A program made the translations under genes and the position numbers. Source: DATJYV01 sp035499415 (GTDB lineage Bacteria; Bacteroidota; Ignavibacteria; UBA10030). From it: a stretch of DNA of 17,328 bases. The stretch is from positions 1 through 17,328 of the forward strand of contig DATJYV010000224.1 in assembly GCA_035499415.1 (NCBI GenBank), given 5' to 3'. Of the stretch, positions 1 through 7,253 are shown one piece after another; position 1 is the first letter of the stretch, and each line of letters begins with the position of its first letter. A model generated the notes under the pieces. The model was given only the letters and a program-made list of their open reading frames with translations, had not been told where the DNA came from and ran no database searches.

Positions 1-421
1 CCTGCACACGGGCGCAGGGCGTAGAGTAATGATAGAGGATGGACAGAACGAAGGCAAATGCCGGATGAGCAACCGTCGAGCCAGGCGAATTGGCGGGGGC
101 CGATCTCTTCAACACCCGGAGCGCGTCACATCCGCTTGATCGCTTCTCCGTGTTCGCGCTGTTCCCGTCTCCCCGGAAGAGTCGCATCGACCCGGGCACC
201 ATCGTTTGCTGATGTCGATTCCCACTCTTGTGGTCTCTTGATCGAATGCGGGGCAAAGATTCGAGCACGTTTGAGTTCATGCGTAGAAGAATTGCGGCGA
301 CGAGGGCACGGCCGGCTTCGTTTCTGCGGGCTTCACCATCGCCGCTCCGTTGCCTTTCGAAGGGGCGATGGCTATATTGACGGCCGACATTCAATCCGTT
401 GAACGCGAAAAGGAACAGACC
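1..421. other. Leading non-coding stretch with no supported gene
   Basis: No convincing gene is visible in the first 421 bases on either strand. The + strand ORF at 58-402 has an Arg/Ser/Pro-rich translation with no recognisable domain and runs across the promoter and start of the next gene, so I do not accept it. A reading frame open from the window edge ends at about position 144 and could be the tail of an upstream gene, but its translation is not recognisable. No hairpin followed by a T-run marks the end of an upstream transcript. The last 70 bases hold the promoter and ribosome binding site of the M20 peptidase gene. Confidence 0.5.
350..378 (+). promoter_or_regulatory. Predicted sigma-70-type promoter of the M20 peptidase gene
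   Basis: A -35 box TTGCCT (350-355) is separated by exactly 17 bases from a -10 box TATATT (373-378). They match the consensus at 4 of 6 and 5 of 6 positions. Transcription would start near 385 and leave a leader of about 37 bases before the ATG at 422. The spacing and -10 form match the nuo promoter at 7298-7326. Prediction only. Confidence 0.45.
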
Positions 422-1813
422 ATGGAACAGATCCTTTCCTACGTCGGGACGAACCACGATCGGTATCTCCAGGAGCTGAGAGAGTTCCTCGCCATCCCCA
501 GCGTCAGTTCGCAGAGCGATCACAATGCCGACACGCGACGGTGCGCGGAGTGGGTTGCGGCGCAGATGCGGGGAGTCGGGCTCCAGAATGTGCGGCTCTT
601 TGACACGCCCGGTCATCCGGTGGTGTTCGGAGAATGGAACGGCGCTCCGGGGAAGCCGACGGTGTTGTTCTACGGACACTACGACGTCCAGCCGGTCGAC
701 CCGTTGAACCTCTGGACGTCCCCGCCGTTTGAAGCGACAGTCCGCGGATCCAACTTGTACGCACGCGGCTCTGCCGACGACAAGGGACAGGTATTCATTC
801 ACCTCAAGGCACTCGAAGCGTATTTCCGGAACGGCGGAGTCCTTCCGGTCAACATCAAATGGGTCATCGAGGGTGAAGAAGAAGTCGGGAGCGAGAACCT
901 GAACGCATTTGTCAAGGGACACCGCGACCTCCTGAAGGCCGACCTGGTCCTCATCTCGGACTCGGCGATGTTCGCGAAAGGCGTTCCTTCCGTCTGCTAC
1001 GGCTTGCGCGGGCTTGCGTACATGGAAGTGGAAGTGACGGGACCGAACACGGACTTGCATTCCGGGTCGTTCGGCGGTTCCGTCCATAATCCCATCCAGG
1101 CATTGAGTGAGATGATTGCGGGACTTCACGACCGGAACGGAAGAATTACGGTGAAGAATTTTTACGACGACGTCCGTCCGCTTTCGAAAACCGAACGGGC
1201 CGCGTATCGGAAGCTGCCGTGGAGCGATGCGGCATACGCAAAAAAGCTGGGCCTGAAGACACTGTACGGCGAAAAGGGATTCACGACGCTCGAGCGATTG
1301 TGGGCGCGCCCGACGCTCGAATGCAACGGCATCTGGGGCGGCTACACGGGAGAAGGAGCCAAGACCGTCCTGCCGGCGAAAGCGTTCGCAAAAATTTCGA
1401 TGCGCCTGGTTCCGGACCAGTCGTATGCGCGCGCCGCGAAGCTCTTTGAGCGCCACATCCGGAGCATCGCGCCCAAATCCGTGCGGGTTGATGTGCGGAC
1501 ACTTCACGGGGCGGAGCCGGCCATCACGCCGATCGACAGCCCCGGCGTACGGGCGGCGGTTGCAGCTCTCGAGAAGGGGTTCGGCAAGAAGCCGCTCTAC
1601 CAGCGCGAAGGAGGATCCATACCGATCGTCATCGACTTCAAAAGGATCCTGGGATTGGACTCCGTACTGCTGGGCTTCGGGTTGCCCGACGAAAACTCGC
1701 ACGCGCCCGACGAATTCATCAATCTGGACAATTTTTTTGGCGGCATCCGCACGGCAGCCCACTTCTACGATGAGCTCCCCCACTTCTGGCAAGGCAGGCA
1801 TAAGAATGCGTGA
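422..1813 (+). CDS. M20-family metallopeptidase (dipeptidase, ArgE/DapE/CPG2 superfamily)
   Basis: This is a 463-residue zinc-dependent peptidase, probably a cytoplasmic dipeptidase or broad-specificity aminoacyl hydrolase. Metal-site motifs appear in the usual order: GHYDVQP (H86, D88), SADDKG (D119), EGEEEVGS (E152-E154) and NSHAPDE (H427). The stretch with TDLHSGSFGG near residue 220 marks the lid/dimerisation domain insertion. Length is normal for the dipeptidase subfamily. I chose the ATG at 422 over the TTG at 350 because AAAGGA sits 7 bases upstream and the longer N-terminus would overlap a good promoter. There is no signal peptide. The gene has its own promoter and a strong terminator, so it is probably transcribed alone. 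Exact substrate cannot be told from sequence; some relatives act on carnosine-like or Cys-Gly dipeptides. Confidence 0.93.
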   Translation: MEQILSYVGTNHDRYLQELREFLAIPSVSSQSDHNADTRRCAEWVAAQMRGVGLQNVRLFDTPGHPVVFGEWNGAPGKPTVLFYGHYDVQPVDPLNLWTSPPFEATVRGSNLYARGSADDKGQVFIHLKALEAYFRNGGVLPVNIKWVIEGEEEVGSENLNAFVKGHRDLLKADLVLISDSAMFAKGVPSVCYGLRGLAYMEVEVTGPNTDLHSGSFGGSVHNPIQALSEMIAGLHDRNGRITVKNFYDDVRPLSKTERAAYRKLPWSDAAYAKKLGLKTLYGEKGFTTLERLWARPTLECNGIWGGYTGEGAKTVLPAKAFAKISMRLVPDQSYARAAKLFERHIRSIAPKSVRVDVRTLHGAEPAITPIDSPGVRAAVAALEKGFGKKPLYQREGGSIPIVIDFKRILGLDSVLLGFGLPDENSHAPDEFINLDNFFGGIRTAAHFYDELPHFWQGRHKNA

Positions 1814-1843
1814 ACCGCAGCCGGAAAAACAGCGTAACCCAGC

Positions 1844-1875
1844 AAAGGCCTCGAATAACCGTTCGAGGCTTTTTT
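1844..1875 (+). terminator. Intrinsic terminator after the M20 peptidase gene
   Basis: An 8-bp perfect stem GCCTCGAA (1848-1855) / TTCGAGGC (1862-1869) encloses a 6-base loop and is followed by six T residues (1870-1875). The upstream A residues (1844-1846) can pair with the T-run and extend the stem. It lies 30 bases after the stop codon of the peptidase gene and separates it from the next transcription unit. Confidence 0.92.
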
Positions 1876-1923
1876 CTTTCGTCCCGCTTTTGTAAGTTTG
1901 AATTCATACCCTATGCATGACGA

Positions 1924-2820
1924 GTGAGTAACAAGGATTTTCTCGCAAAGATCCCGATTTTCAAGGATCTCTCAGCCAACGACCTCGAAGTTCTTGCGGG
2001 ATTGTGGAAACAGCACCCCGCGGCGCAAGGGGAGGTACTTTTCCGCAAAGGCGACCCCGGAAGTTCGATGTTTATCATCGAAGAGGGGATCATCGAGATT
2101 TCGGTACCGGATGAGCTACAGAAAAAGGACATTCGCGTGTCTGTGTTGCATCGGGGCGAGTTCTTCGGCGAGCTGTCAATCCTCGACGGTCTTCCCCGGA
2201 CGGCCAAAGCGAGCATCACGGAGGACGCGCGTCTCATCGAAATGAAGCGCGATGATTTCATCAAGTTCCTGCTCGAGCGCCCGTCGGTTGCGATCCTGAT
2301 GGTGACGGAAATCGGAAAACGACTGCGTGCGACCAATGAGCTCGTCACGTCGTTGGCGTCGAAAAATGTCAACGAGGAGATCGACGAGCAGATGAGCTTC
2401 GGCGACCGCCTCGCCGACAAGATTGCAGACTTCGGAGGAAGTTGGAAATTCATCATCACGTTCGCCGTCCTTCTTGCGTCATGGATCGTCCTGAACAGCA
2501 TCCTTCTCCTCTTCAAACCGTTTGACGAATATCCGTTCGTTTTTCTGAATCTCGTACTTGCACTCATCACCGCATTCCAGGCCCCGATGATCATGATGAG
2601 TCAGAATCGCGCGCAAAAGAAAGACCGCCTGCGCGCGGAGCTCGATTATCAGGTCAACGTGAAATCGGAGCTGATGCTGCAGCAGATGCACGCGAAGGTT
2701 GACGAACTTCGCGCGGCGGAGCTCCAGTTGATCCAGGAGACACTCCAGGTCGAGCTCGCACTCATCCGCAAGCGGCTTGAGGAGATGGACGTCTCCTCGT
2801 CGGTCGGTCAATCCTCCTGA
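1924..2820 (+). CDS. Cyclic-nucleotide-binding domain fused to a DUF1003 membrane domain
   Basis: The protein has 298 residues. Residues 10-130 form a Crp-like cyclic-nucleotide-binding domain. Its phosphate-binding cassette reads GELSILDGLPRTA (82-94), with the Glu and Arg that contact cyclic nucleotide in bound family members. Residues 159-265 match DUF1003: an FGDRLADKIADFGGSW entry motif, two membrane helices (about 175-196 and 205-225), then a basic, charged segment. Residues 235-290 are probably a coiled coil. There is no DNA-binding helix-turn-helix, so this is a membrane-anchored sensor or channel-like protein and not a transcription factor. The GTG at 1924 is the only sensible start, because both nearby upstream ATGs hit stops at once. 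It lacks a Shine-Dalgarno site. The next gene begins 4 bases downstream. The function of DUF1003 is unknown. Confidence 0.88.
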   Translation: MSNKDFLAKIPIFKDLSANDLEVLAGLWKQHPAAQGEVLFRKGDPGSSMFIIEEGIIEISVPDELQKKDIRVSVLHRGEFFGELSILDGLPRTAKASITEDARLIEMKRDDFIKFLLERPSVAILMVTEIGKRLRATNELVTSLASKNVNEEIDEQMSFGDRLADKIADFGGSWKFIITFAVLLASWIVLNSILLLFKPFDEYPFVFLNLVLALITAFQAPMIMMSQNRAQKKDRLRAELDYQVNVKSELMLQQMHAKVDELRAAELQLIQETLQVELALIRKRLEEMDVSSSVGQSS

Positions 2821-2824
2821 GACC

Positions 2825-3382
2825 ATGAAGATCTACACGAAGAGAGGAGACCGGGGCTCCACATCCCTCTTTGGCGGCAAGCAGGTATCGAAAGCGTCTC
2901 CCCGCACGGAAGCGTACGGGACGGTGGATGAATTGAACGCCGTCGTCGGAGTCGTTCGTTCACTGCAACCACCCCGCGCGATCGACGCGATCCTCTCCTC
3001 AATCCAGGAAGACCTCTTTATGCTGGGAGCGGAGCTCGCATCTCCCCGACAGCAGGCAAAGAACCGGGTGCGCCATCTCGAGCCCATCGATATTCAACGC
3101 CTCGAATCCTCCATCGATACGATTGAAGCGAAACTCCCGCCTCTCAAATCGTTCATCCTCCCGGGCGGATCTCCCGTGGGCGCACAACTTCATATCGCCC
3201 GGACCGTTTGCCGAAGGATGGAAAGACGACTCGTGCTCTTGTCACGCCGCGCTTCCACGAACCCCGCCGCGCTTGGCTATGTCAATCGCCTCTCGGACCT
3301 GTTCTTCGTCCTCTCGCGTCTTGCAAACGCGGAAGCCGGAACCAGGGAGGTTCTCTGGGTGGCCGGGCGGGAATCGGCTTGA
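2825..3382 (+). CDS. Cob(I)alamin adenosyltransferase, PduO/MMAB type
   Basis: This 185-residue enzyme transfers the 5'-deoxyadenosyl group of ATP to cob(I)alamin, making coenzyme B12. The N-terminal ATP-binding segment reads KIYTKRGDRGST (2-13), followed by the RTEAYGTVDELN motif (27-38). The helical core shows the family's R126...R130..ER134 pattern and the NRLSD motif at 154-158. Length is normal for a single-domain PduO-type enzyme. The ATG at 2825 is preferred over an upstream alternative inside the previous gene because it places KIYTK at the very N-terminus, as in the family. It lies 4 bases after the DUF1003 gene stop, so the two are probably co-transcribed. No cobalamin riboswitch or other B12 gene is visible here. 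Confidence 0.93.
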   Translation: MKIYTKRGDRGSTSLFGGKQVSKASPRTEAYGTVDELNAVVGVVRSLQPPRAIDAILSSIQEDLFMLGAELASPRQQAKNRVRHLEPIDIQRLESSIDTIEAKLPPLKSFILPGGSPVGAQLHIARTVCRRMERRLVLLSRRASTNPAALGYVNRLSDLFFVLSRLANAEAGTREVLWVAGRESA

Positions 3383-3445
3383 CCGGCATTTGAAGGAGGT
3401 TCGCAGGGGGCAGCGGTCAACTCCCTCATTTATATTCTCCTCCAC

Positions 3446-3465
3446 GATGGCGGGCGACCGCCATC
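3446..3465 (+). terminator. Strong GNRA-loop hairpin downstream of the adenosyltransferase gene; possible weak terminator
   Basis: A perfect 8-bp stem GATGGCGG (3446-3453) / CCGCCATC (3458-3465) closes a GCGA tetraloop of the stable GNRA class. What follows is pyrimidine-rich (TTCACCTCTTCG) but has no true T-run, so intrinsic termination is uncertain. It lies 63 bases past the stop codon and could instead protect the 3' end of the mRNA. Confidence 0.4.
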
Positions 3466-3510
3466 TTCACCTCTTCGCGTTCCACCCCATCCCCCACGTC
3501 CCTTCCCTCC

Positions 3511-3539
3511 TTGCAATTTCGCCGGAGGTTCTCTATTAT
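3511..3539 (+). promoter_or_regulatory. Predicted sigma-70-type promoter of the CBS-ferredoxin pair
   Basis: TTGCAA (3511-3516) and TATTAT (3534-3539) are separated by exactly 17 bases and match the consensus at 4 of 6 and 5 of 6 positions. The predicted start near 3546 leaves a leader of about 49 bases before the ATG at 3595. An overlapping TATAAA at 3537-3542 is an alternative -10. Prediction only. Confidence 0.42.
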
Positions 3540-3594
3540 AAATCGGTTTCCCAAAATCTCCCCTCCGCCGGCCTATGAGAAGGCAAGATCCGCT

Positions 3595-4122
3595 ATGAAC
3601 GACGAAATCCTGGACGAGGAATTCAGCATCATGTACGAAGAGAGCAACCAGCCCAAAGGGCTTGATTCCTCGACGTTCAAGAAGCCGATCAAACACATTC
3701 CCGTCAAGAAACCGGTGACGATGTCGCCCGACAACTCCGTCCGTCAGGCGATTGAAGAGATGCAGAAGAAAAGAATTGGCTGCATTCTGGTCACCGAAAA
3801 ATCGAAGATCGTCGGGATATTTACGGAGCGCGACGTGCTGCTGAAAATTGCGGCAAAGCGCGGGATGGAGGAGAAAAAGTTACGGGAAGTCATGACTCCC
3901 AAAGTATCCGGATTCCAGCCGGACGACAGCATCGCATTTGTTCTCAACGCGATGCATGTGGGGGGATACCGCCATGTACCCGTCATCGATGAACACGGGA
4001 CTCCGGTCGCGGTCATCTCGGTCAAGGACATCATCAGCTTTCTTCTTGACCATTTTCCGGAAGACATCCTGAACCTTCCACCGTCACCCGTCCGCCGAAC
4101 CGACCAGCGCGAGGGGGCGTGA
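3595..4122 (+). CDS. Two-CBS-domain protein
   Basis: The protein has 175 residues, with an acidic N-terminal tail of about 30 residues followed by a CBS pair (Bateman module). The first CBS repeat spans about 35-90 and carries GIFTERDVL (74-82). The second spans about 98-150 and carries YRHVPVID (125-132) and SVKDI (142-146). Such modules usually bind AMP, ATP, S-adenosylmethionine or NAD as energy sensors. There is no attached enzyme or DNA-binding domain, so any regulation would be through a partner. I chose the ATG at 3595 because AGAAGG lies upstream at 3578-3583 and the promoter sits within the longer alternative reading frame. The ferredoxin gene starts 36 bases after the stop, which suggests co-transcription. 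The partner and ligand are unknown. Confidence 0.85.
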   Translation: MNDEILDEEFSIMYEESNQPKGLDSSTFKKPIKHIPVKKPVTMSPDNSVRQAIEEMQKKRIGCILVTEKSKIVGIFTERDVLLKIAAKRGMEEKKLREVMTPKVSGFQPDDSIAFVLNAMHVGGYRHVPVIDEHGTPVAVISVKDIISFLLDHFPEDILNLPPSPVRRTDQREGA

Positions 4123-4126
4123 TCAG

Positions 4127-4142
4127 TCCTGCCCCGGCAGGA
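4127..4142 (+). repeat. Hairpin between the CBS gene and the ferredoxin ribosome binding site
   Basis: TCCTGC (4127-4132) pairs perfectly with GCAGGA (4137-4142) around a CCCG loop. It begins 4 bases after the CBS stop codon and ends 3 bases before the ferredoxin Shine-Dalgarno AAAGGAG (4146-4152). There is no T-run, so it is not a normal terminator. It may shape translation or mRNA processing between the two genes. Confidence 0.5.
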
Positions 4143-4158
4143 TACAAAGGAGCGAGCC

Positions 4159-4515
4159 ATGCCTTGGGTCATTACACGATTATGCGCTGATTGCCAGGAT
4201 ACCGCATGCGTAAAAGTCTGCCCTGTCGACTGCATCTACGGCCTGACCGTCGACGATGCAAATTACCGAAAGCAACTGTTCATTCAGCCGGACGAATGTA
4301 TCAACTGTGCGGCGTGTGAACCGGAGTGTCCGTGGGGGGCGATTTTTGAGGATGCCCAGGTTCCGGAAATATTTGCGGAAGATACGACGCTCAACGCCCA
4401 GATTTTTCAATCGCATCCGAAAGAGGAATTTACGACGACACCGGCTCCGATCCTTGAGCATCCCACTCCGGAACAGATCGATGCAAATTACAAGAAGTGG
4501 GGGTACCAGAAATAG
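4159..4515 (+). CDS. Seven-iron ferredoxin ([3Fe-4S][4Fe-4S]), Azotobacter FdI type
   Basis: This is a 118-residue soluble electron carrier. Its nine cysteines fall at 9, 12, 17, 21, 25, 47, 50, 53 and 57, the FdI pattern. By homology C9, C17 and C57 hold the [3Fe-4S] cluster and C21, C47, C50 and C53 the [4Fe-4S] cluster, while C12 and C25 are the non-ligand cysteines. The motifs CVKVCPVDC and DECINCAACEPECPWGAI are typical. The stretch between C25 and C47 is about 7 residues longer than in FdI. The start is well supported by AAAGGAG 6 bases before the ATG. It probably shares a transcript with the CBS gene. As the only soluble ferredoxin near a nuo operon without E/F/G, it is a candidate electron donor to that complex, but this is inference from proximity. 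Confidence 0.93.
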   Translation: MPWVITRLCADCQDTACVKVCPVDCIYGLTVDDANYRKQLFIQPDECINCAACEPECPWGAIFEDAQVPEIFAEDTTLNAQIFQSHPKEEFTTTPAPILEHPTPEQIDANYKKWGYQK

Positions 4516-4642
4516 TACCTTGAAGCTGCTCCATGTAGATTCATCGGACACCTTCCAATTCCTACCGACATGTCTCCCACCAATCATTGCATCCTGCGCG
4601 AGCGAAGAATTCCGCATGGGGTTCAATTGACGGCTGTCGCCC

Positions 4643-7099
4643 GTGAAGTTCAAGCGACGCGGTAATACGATCCCACGCAAGGGGGGACGGCCGGCACCGG
4701 CGGTCCGGAAAAACCAGAGGCGGCATCCGCTTGCCGTGAAGCGCACCGGACGCTCATCGAAAGACAAAATTCTGCGACGCCGTTCTCCGGTGTTACCGCC
4801 AAAACGATCTCTCCCGTCCCCCGGTGAATCCTCATTTCATACCCTCGTCGAGGATCTGCCCACGGCGATCTTCGTCGTCCAGCAAACACGGTTGGTCTAC
4901 GCGAACGCCGAAGCCGCTTCGGTCATGGGATATTCGCGCGCAGAAATGATCGGACTGGACCTCTCGCAATTGATCCATCCGGACTTTCGCAAGCTGGTAA
5001 CGCAAAGGACTCTCGAGCGCCAGCGCGGGGAAAATCCCCCGGCGCATCTTGAAGTCCTCGCCGTCAGGAAGAACGGTGAAGAGCGATGGCTCGACGTGCG
5101 CTCGCAACAGATCGTGTTCCGGGGAAAAGCCGCGTCCCTCACCTCCGCCGTCGACATCACGGACCAGAAGCGGATCGATGCGATGCTCCGCGAAAGCGAA
5201 GAACGGTTTCGGACGGTGTGGCAGCAGTCGGCGGACGGGATGCGGTTGACAGACGAAACCGGTACGATCGTGATGGTGAATGAGGCGTACTGCCGGTTGG
5301 TGCGCCGTCCCCGCGAGGAGTTGATAGGAAATCCGTTTACCGTCGTCTACCGGCAGGAGGGAATCTCGCAGGACATTGCGCTCTACCGCGAGCGCTTCGC
5401 AGACCAGCGGGTTTCGATCAGGACAATGGCGCAAATCACTCTTTGGAACGGGGAGAAGCATGAGTCGGAGATTTCGAATTCCTTCGTGGAGTTTCTCTCC
5501 GGCCAAAAACTTCTTCTCAGCATTTTCCGGGATGTGACCGCCCAAAAAGGGGCGGAGGCGGCGCGACTGCAGACGGAAGAGCGGTACCGCAATCTGGTAG
5601 AGAGCGCACGTGACGCGATATTCACTCTTTCGAGCGGCGGTCTTATCACTTCCCTGAATACCGCCTTTGAGTCTCTTACGGGCTGGTCCACCTCGGACTG
5701 GCTTGGTCGTCCGATTGGAGAGCTTCTCCATCCGGCGGACGCGGCGTTGGCGGGCCGGACGTTTGAGAACTCGAGGCAGGGGATTCAAATGGAGGCGACG
5801 GAACTGCGCATCCGCACAAAGGGGGGGTTGTATCGTGTGGGGGAATTCACGGTCACGCCCCAGCGGTCGGGGGAAAAAATCCTTGGAGTCCTGGGCATCG
5901 TACGCGATGTAACGGAGCGGAAGCAGCTCGAGGAGCAACTTCGTCAGTCGCAGAAACTCGAAGGGATCGGGACACTGGCCGGCGGCATCGCCCACGATTT
6001 CAACAACATTCTCGCCATCATGCTTGGCTACGTATCCCTGCTCCAGCAGGGGGATATCACCGCAGAGCGGTTTGATAAAAGCATCCGCGCCCTGGCGAGC
6101 GCCATCCAGCGGGGTGCCGCGCTCGTCCGCCAGCTCCTGACGTTCGCGCGAAGGTCTGATATCACGTTTGAGCACATCGACGTCAACAGGGTTTTGCGCG
6201 ACATGGCGCGCATGCTCGAGGCGACATTTCCCAAGACCGTCGAGTTCGACGTTCGGCTGGACGACGCCCCCGCGAACGTGCTTGCGGATGAAAGCCAGCT
6301 CCATCAGGTATTCCTTAATCTGTGCGTGAACGCTCGCGACGCCATGGCTTCCGGCGGTGTCCTTTCGATTCGCACCGCGCGCGCGCCGTGGAGCGTTGTC
6401 GCGAAAAAGTTTCCGGAAGCTCCGAACTGTCCGTATGTCGAGATATCGATCGCCGACTCCGGCGCGGGGATGAATGAGTCGACGCGGAGCCGGATCTTTG
6501 AACCATTTTTCACGACCAAGGAACAGGGAAGGGGGACAGGCCTCGGATTGGCGGTGGCGTACGGGGTGATCAAAAGTCACGGGGGCTACGTAGGCGTGGA
6601 GAGTGAGCTGAAGCGCGGCACACGATTTTGCATTTACATACCCGAATCGCAGGTGGCGGGAAAGCCGGAATCGGCTGAGGCCTCGACAGATGATACGTCA
6701 ACCGCCGGGTCGGAGACGATCCTGTATGCCGAAGATGAGGAGACGCTTGCGGCTGTCGTCAAGATGATATTGGAGCGGAACGGGTACACGGTGCTGGTCG
6801 CCCGTGATGGAAAATCCGCCGTCGACCTTTTCCGTGAAAATCAATCGCGTGTCGACCTTGTGCTCTCGGATTTGGGATTACCGCGATTGGGGGGCTGGGG
6901 CGCAATCCTGCAGATGAAGGAAATCAAACCGAATATTGATGTCATCATTTTGAGCGGATACATCAGTCCCGACCAGCGCGCGGAGTTTCTCCGCATCGGC
7001 GTCCGCGAGATCATTCAGAAGCCCTATGCCCCGAAGGACGTACTGCATATCATCCGTCGGGTTCTGGATGCGCGCCACGAGCACGTCGCAACTTCCTGA
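4643..7099 (+). CDS. Hybrid sensor histidine kinase: three PAS domains, HisKA, HATPase_c, C-terminal receiver
   Basis: The protein has 818 residues. A basic Arg/Lys/Pro-rich N-terminus (1-60) is followed by three PAS domains (about 65-180, 189-305 and 315-427), a HisKA domain with phospho-acceptor H451 (GGIAHDFNN), an ATPase domain with N-box N559/N563, DSGAGM and GTGLGL motifs, and a receiver domain (about 690-812) with phospho-acceptor D743 and a conserved Lys in QKPYAP. No membrane segments are visible, so it is probably a cytoplasmic sensor. There is no HPt or DNA-binding output domain, so a separate partner is needed and none is encoded here. The start is uncertain: GTG 4643 is the first in-frame possibility after the stop at 4628, has no Shine-Dalgarno site, and the true start may lie downstream in the low-complexity N-terminus. 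Ligand cannot be inferred; no haem- or flavin-binding PAS signature was recognised. Confidence 0.92.
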   Translation: MKFKRRGNTIPRKGGRPAPAVRKNQRRHPLAVKRTGRSSKDKILRRRSPVLPPKRSLPSPGESSFHTLVEDLPTAIFVVQQTRLVYANAEAASVMGYSRAEMIGLDLSQLIHPDFRKLVTQRTLERQRGENPPAHLEVLAVRKNGEERWLDVRSQQIVFRGKAASLTSAVDITDQKRIDAMLRESEERFRTVWQQSADGMRLTDETGTIVMVNEAYCRLVRRPREELIGNPFTVVYRQEGISQDIALYRERFADQRVSIRTMAQITLWNGEKHESEISNSFVEFLSGQKLLLSIFRDVTAQKGAEAARLQTEERYRNLVESARDAIFTLSSGGLITSLNTAFESLTGWSTSDWLGRPIGELLHPADAALAGRTFENSRQGIQMEATELRIRTKGGLYRVGEFTVTPQRSGEKILGVLGIVRDVTERKQLEEQLRQSQKLEGIGTLAGGIAHDFNNILAIMLGYVSLLQQGDITAERFDKSIRALASAIQRGAALVRQLLTFARRSDITFEHIDVNRVLRDMARMLEATFPKTVEFDVRLDDAPANVLADESQLHQVFLNLCVNARDAMASGGVLSIRTARAPWSVVAKKFPEAPNCPYVEISIADSGAGMNESTRSRIFEPFFTTKEQGRGTGLGLAVAYGVIKSHGGYVGVESELKRGTRFCIYIPESQVAGKPESAEASTDDTSTAGSETILYAEDEETLAAVVKMILERNGYTVLVARDGKSAVDLFRENQSRVDLVLSDLGLPRLGGWGAILQMKEIKPNIDVIILSGYISPDQRAEFLRIGVREIIQKPYAPKDVLHIIRRVLDARHEHVATS

Positions 7100-7114
7100 G
7101 TTTCTGCACGACAT

Positions 7115-7123
7115 CCCACGTCG
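7115..7123. repeat. Left 9-bp direct repeat (putative target-site duplication)
   Basis: CCCACGTCG here is repeated identically at 7282-7290, on the outer sides of the inverted-repeat-bounded segment 7124-7281. This is the arrangement left by a transposition event with a 9-bp staggered cut. Confidence 0.65.
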
Positions 7124-7165
7124 AGTAGTGTCCTCAATTCAGCGGGCTCCAACGTATTAAGGAAG

Positions 7166-7196
7166 CGTCATGCTGAACTCGTTTCAGCATCTGACG
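7166..7196. repeat. Palindromic repeat unit 1 inside the MITE-like element
   Basis: ATGCTGAA (7170-7177) pairs with TTCAGCAT (7183-7190) around a 5-base loop. CGTC (7166-7169) pairs with GACG (7193-7196) across a 2-base bulge. This gives a 12-bp bulged hairpin. The core resembles a palindrome I associate from memory with dispersed intergenic repeats in Bacteroidota/Ignavibacteria genomes; I could not verify that. Confidence 0.6.
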
Positions 7197-7204
7197 TTCA
7201 CAGA

Positions 7205-7253
7205 CCCCGAACCTCTGCCAGAGGCTGATGGGCCTTCGGCCCAAAGTTCGGGG
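7205..7253. repeat. Palindromic repeat unit 2: multi-branched hairpin inside the MITE-like element
   Basis: An outer 8-bp stem CCCCGAAC (7205-7212) / GTTCGGGG (7246-7253) encloses two inner hairpins. They are CCTCT/AGAGG (7212-7216 and 7220-7224, sharing one base with the outer stem) and TGGGCC-TTC-GGCCCA (7229-7243). The predicted fold is a three-way junction. No T-run follows. Confidence 0.65.

Noticed and set aside
22..60. Resemblance to the 3' end of RNase P RNA (AATGAT...GACAGAACG)
   Set aside because: Only a short stretch matches, the conserved segment after ACAGAA does not fit, and the rest would lie outside the window. A covariance-model search (RF00010) with the upstream sequence would settle it.
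58..402. 114-codon + strand ORF before the peptidase gene
   Set aside because: No ribosome binding site, low-complexity Arg/Ser translation, and it runs through the predicted promoter of the next gene.
4516..4642. Search for a terminator or promoter between the ferredoxin and kinase genes
   Set aside because: No hairpin with a T-run and no correctly spaced promoter boxes were found in these 127 bases.
4832..6580. Long antisense ORF (582 codons) on the - strand within the kinase gene
   Set aside because: The translation has no recognisable domain and mirrors the codon pattern of the + strand kinase gene. Such shadows are common in GC-rich genes.
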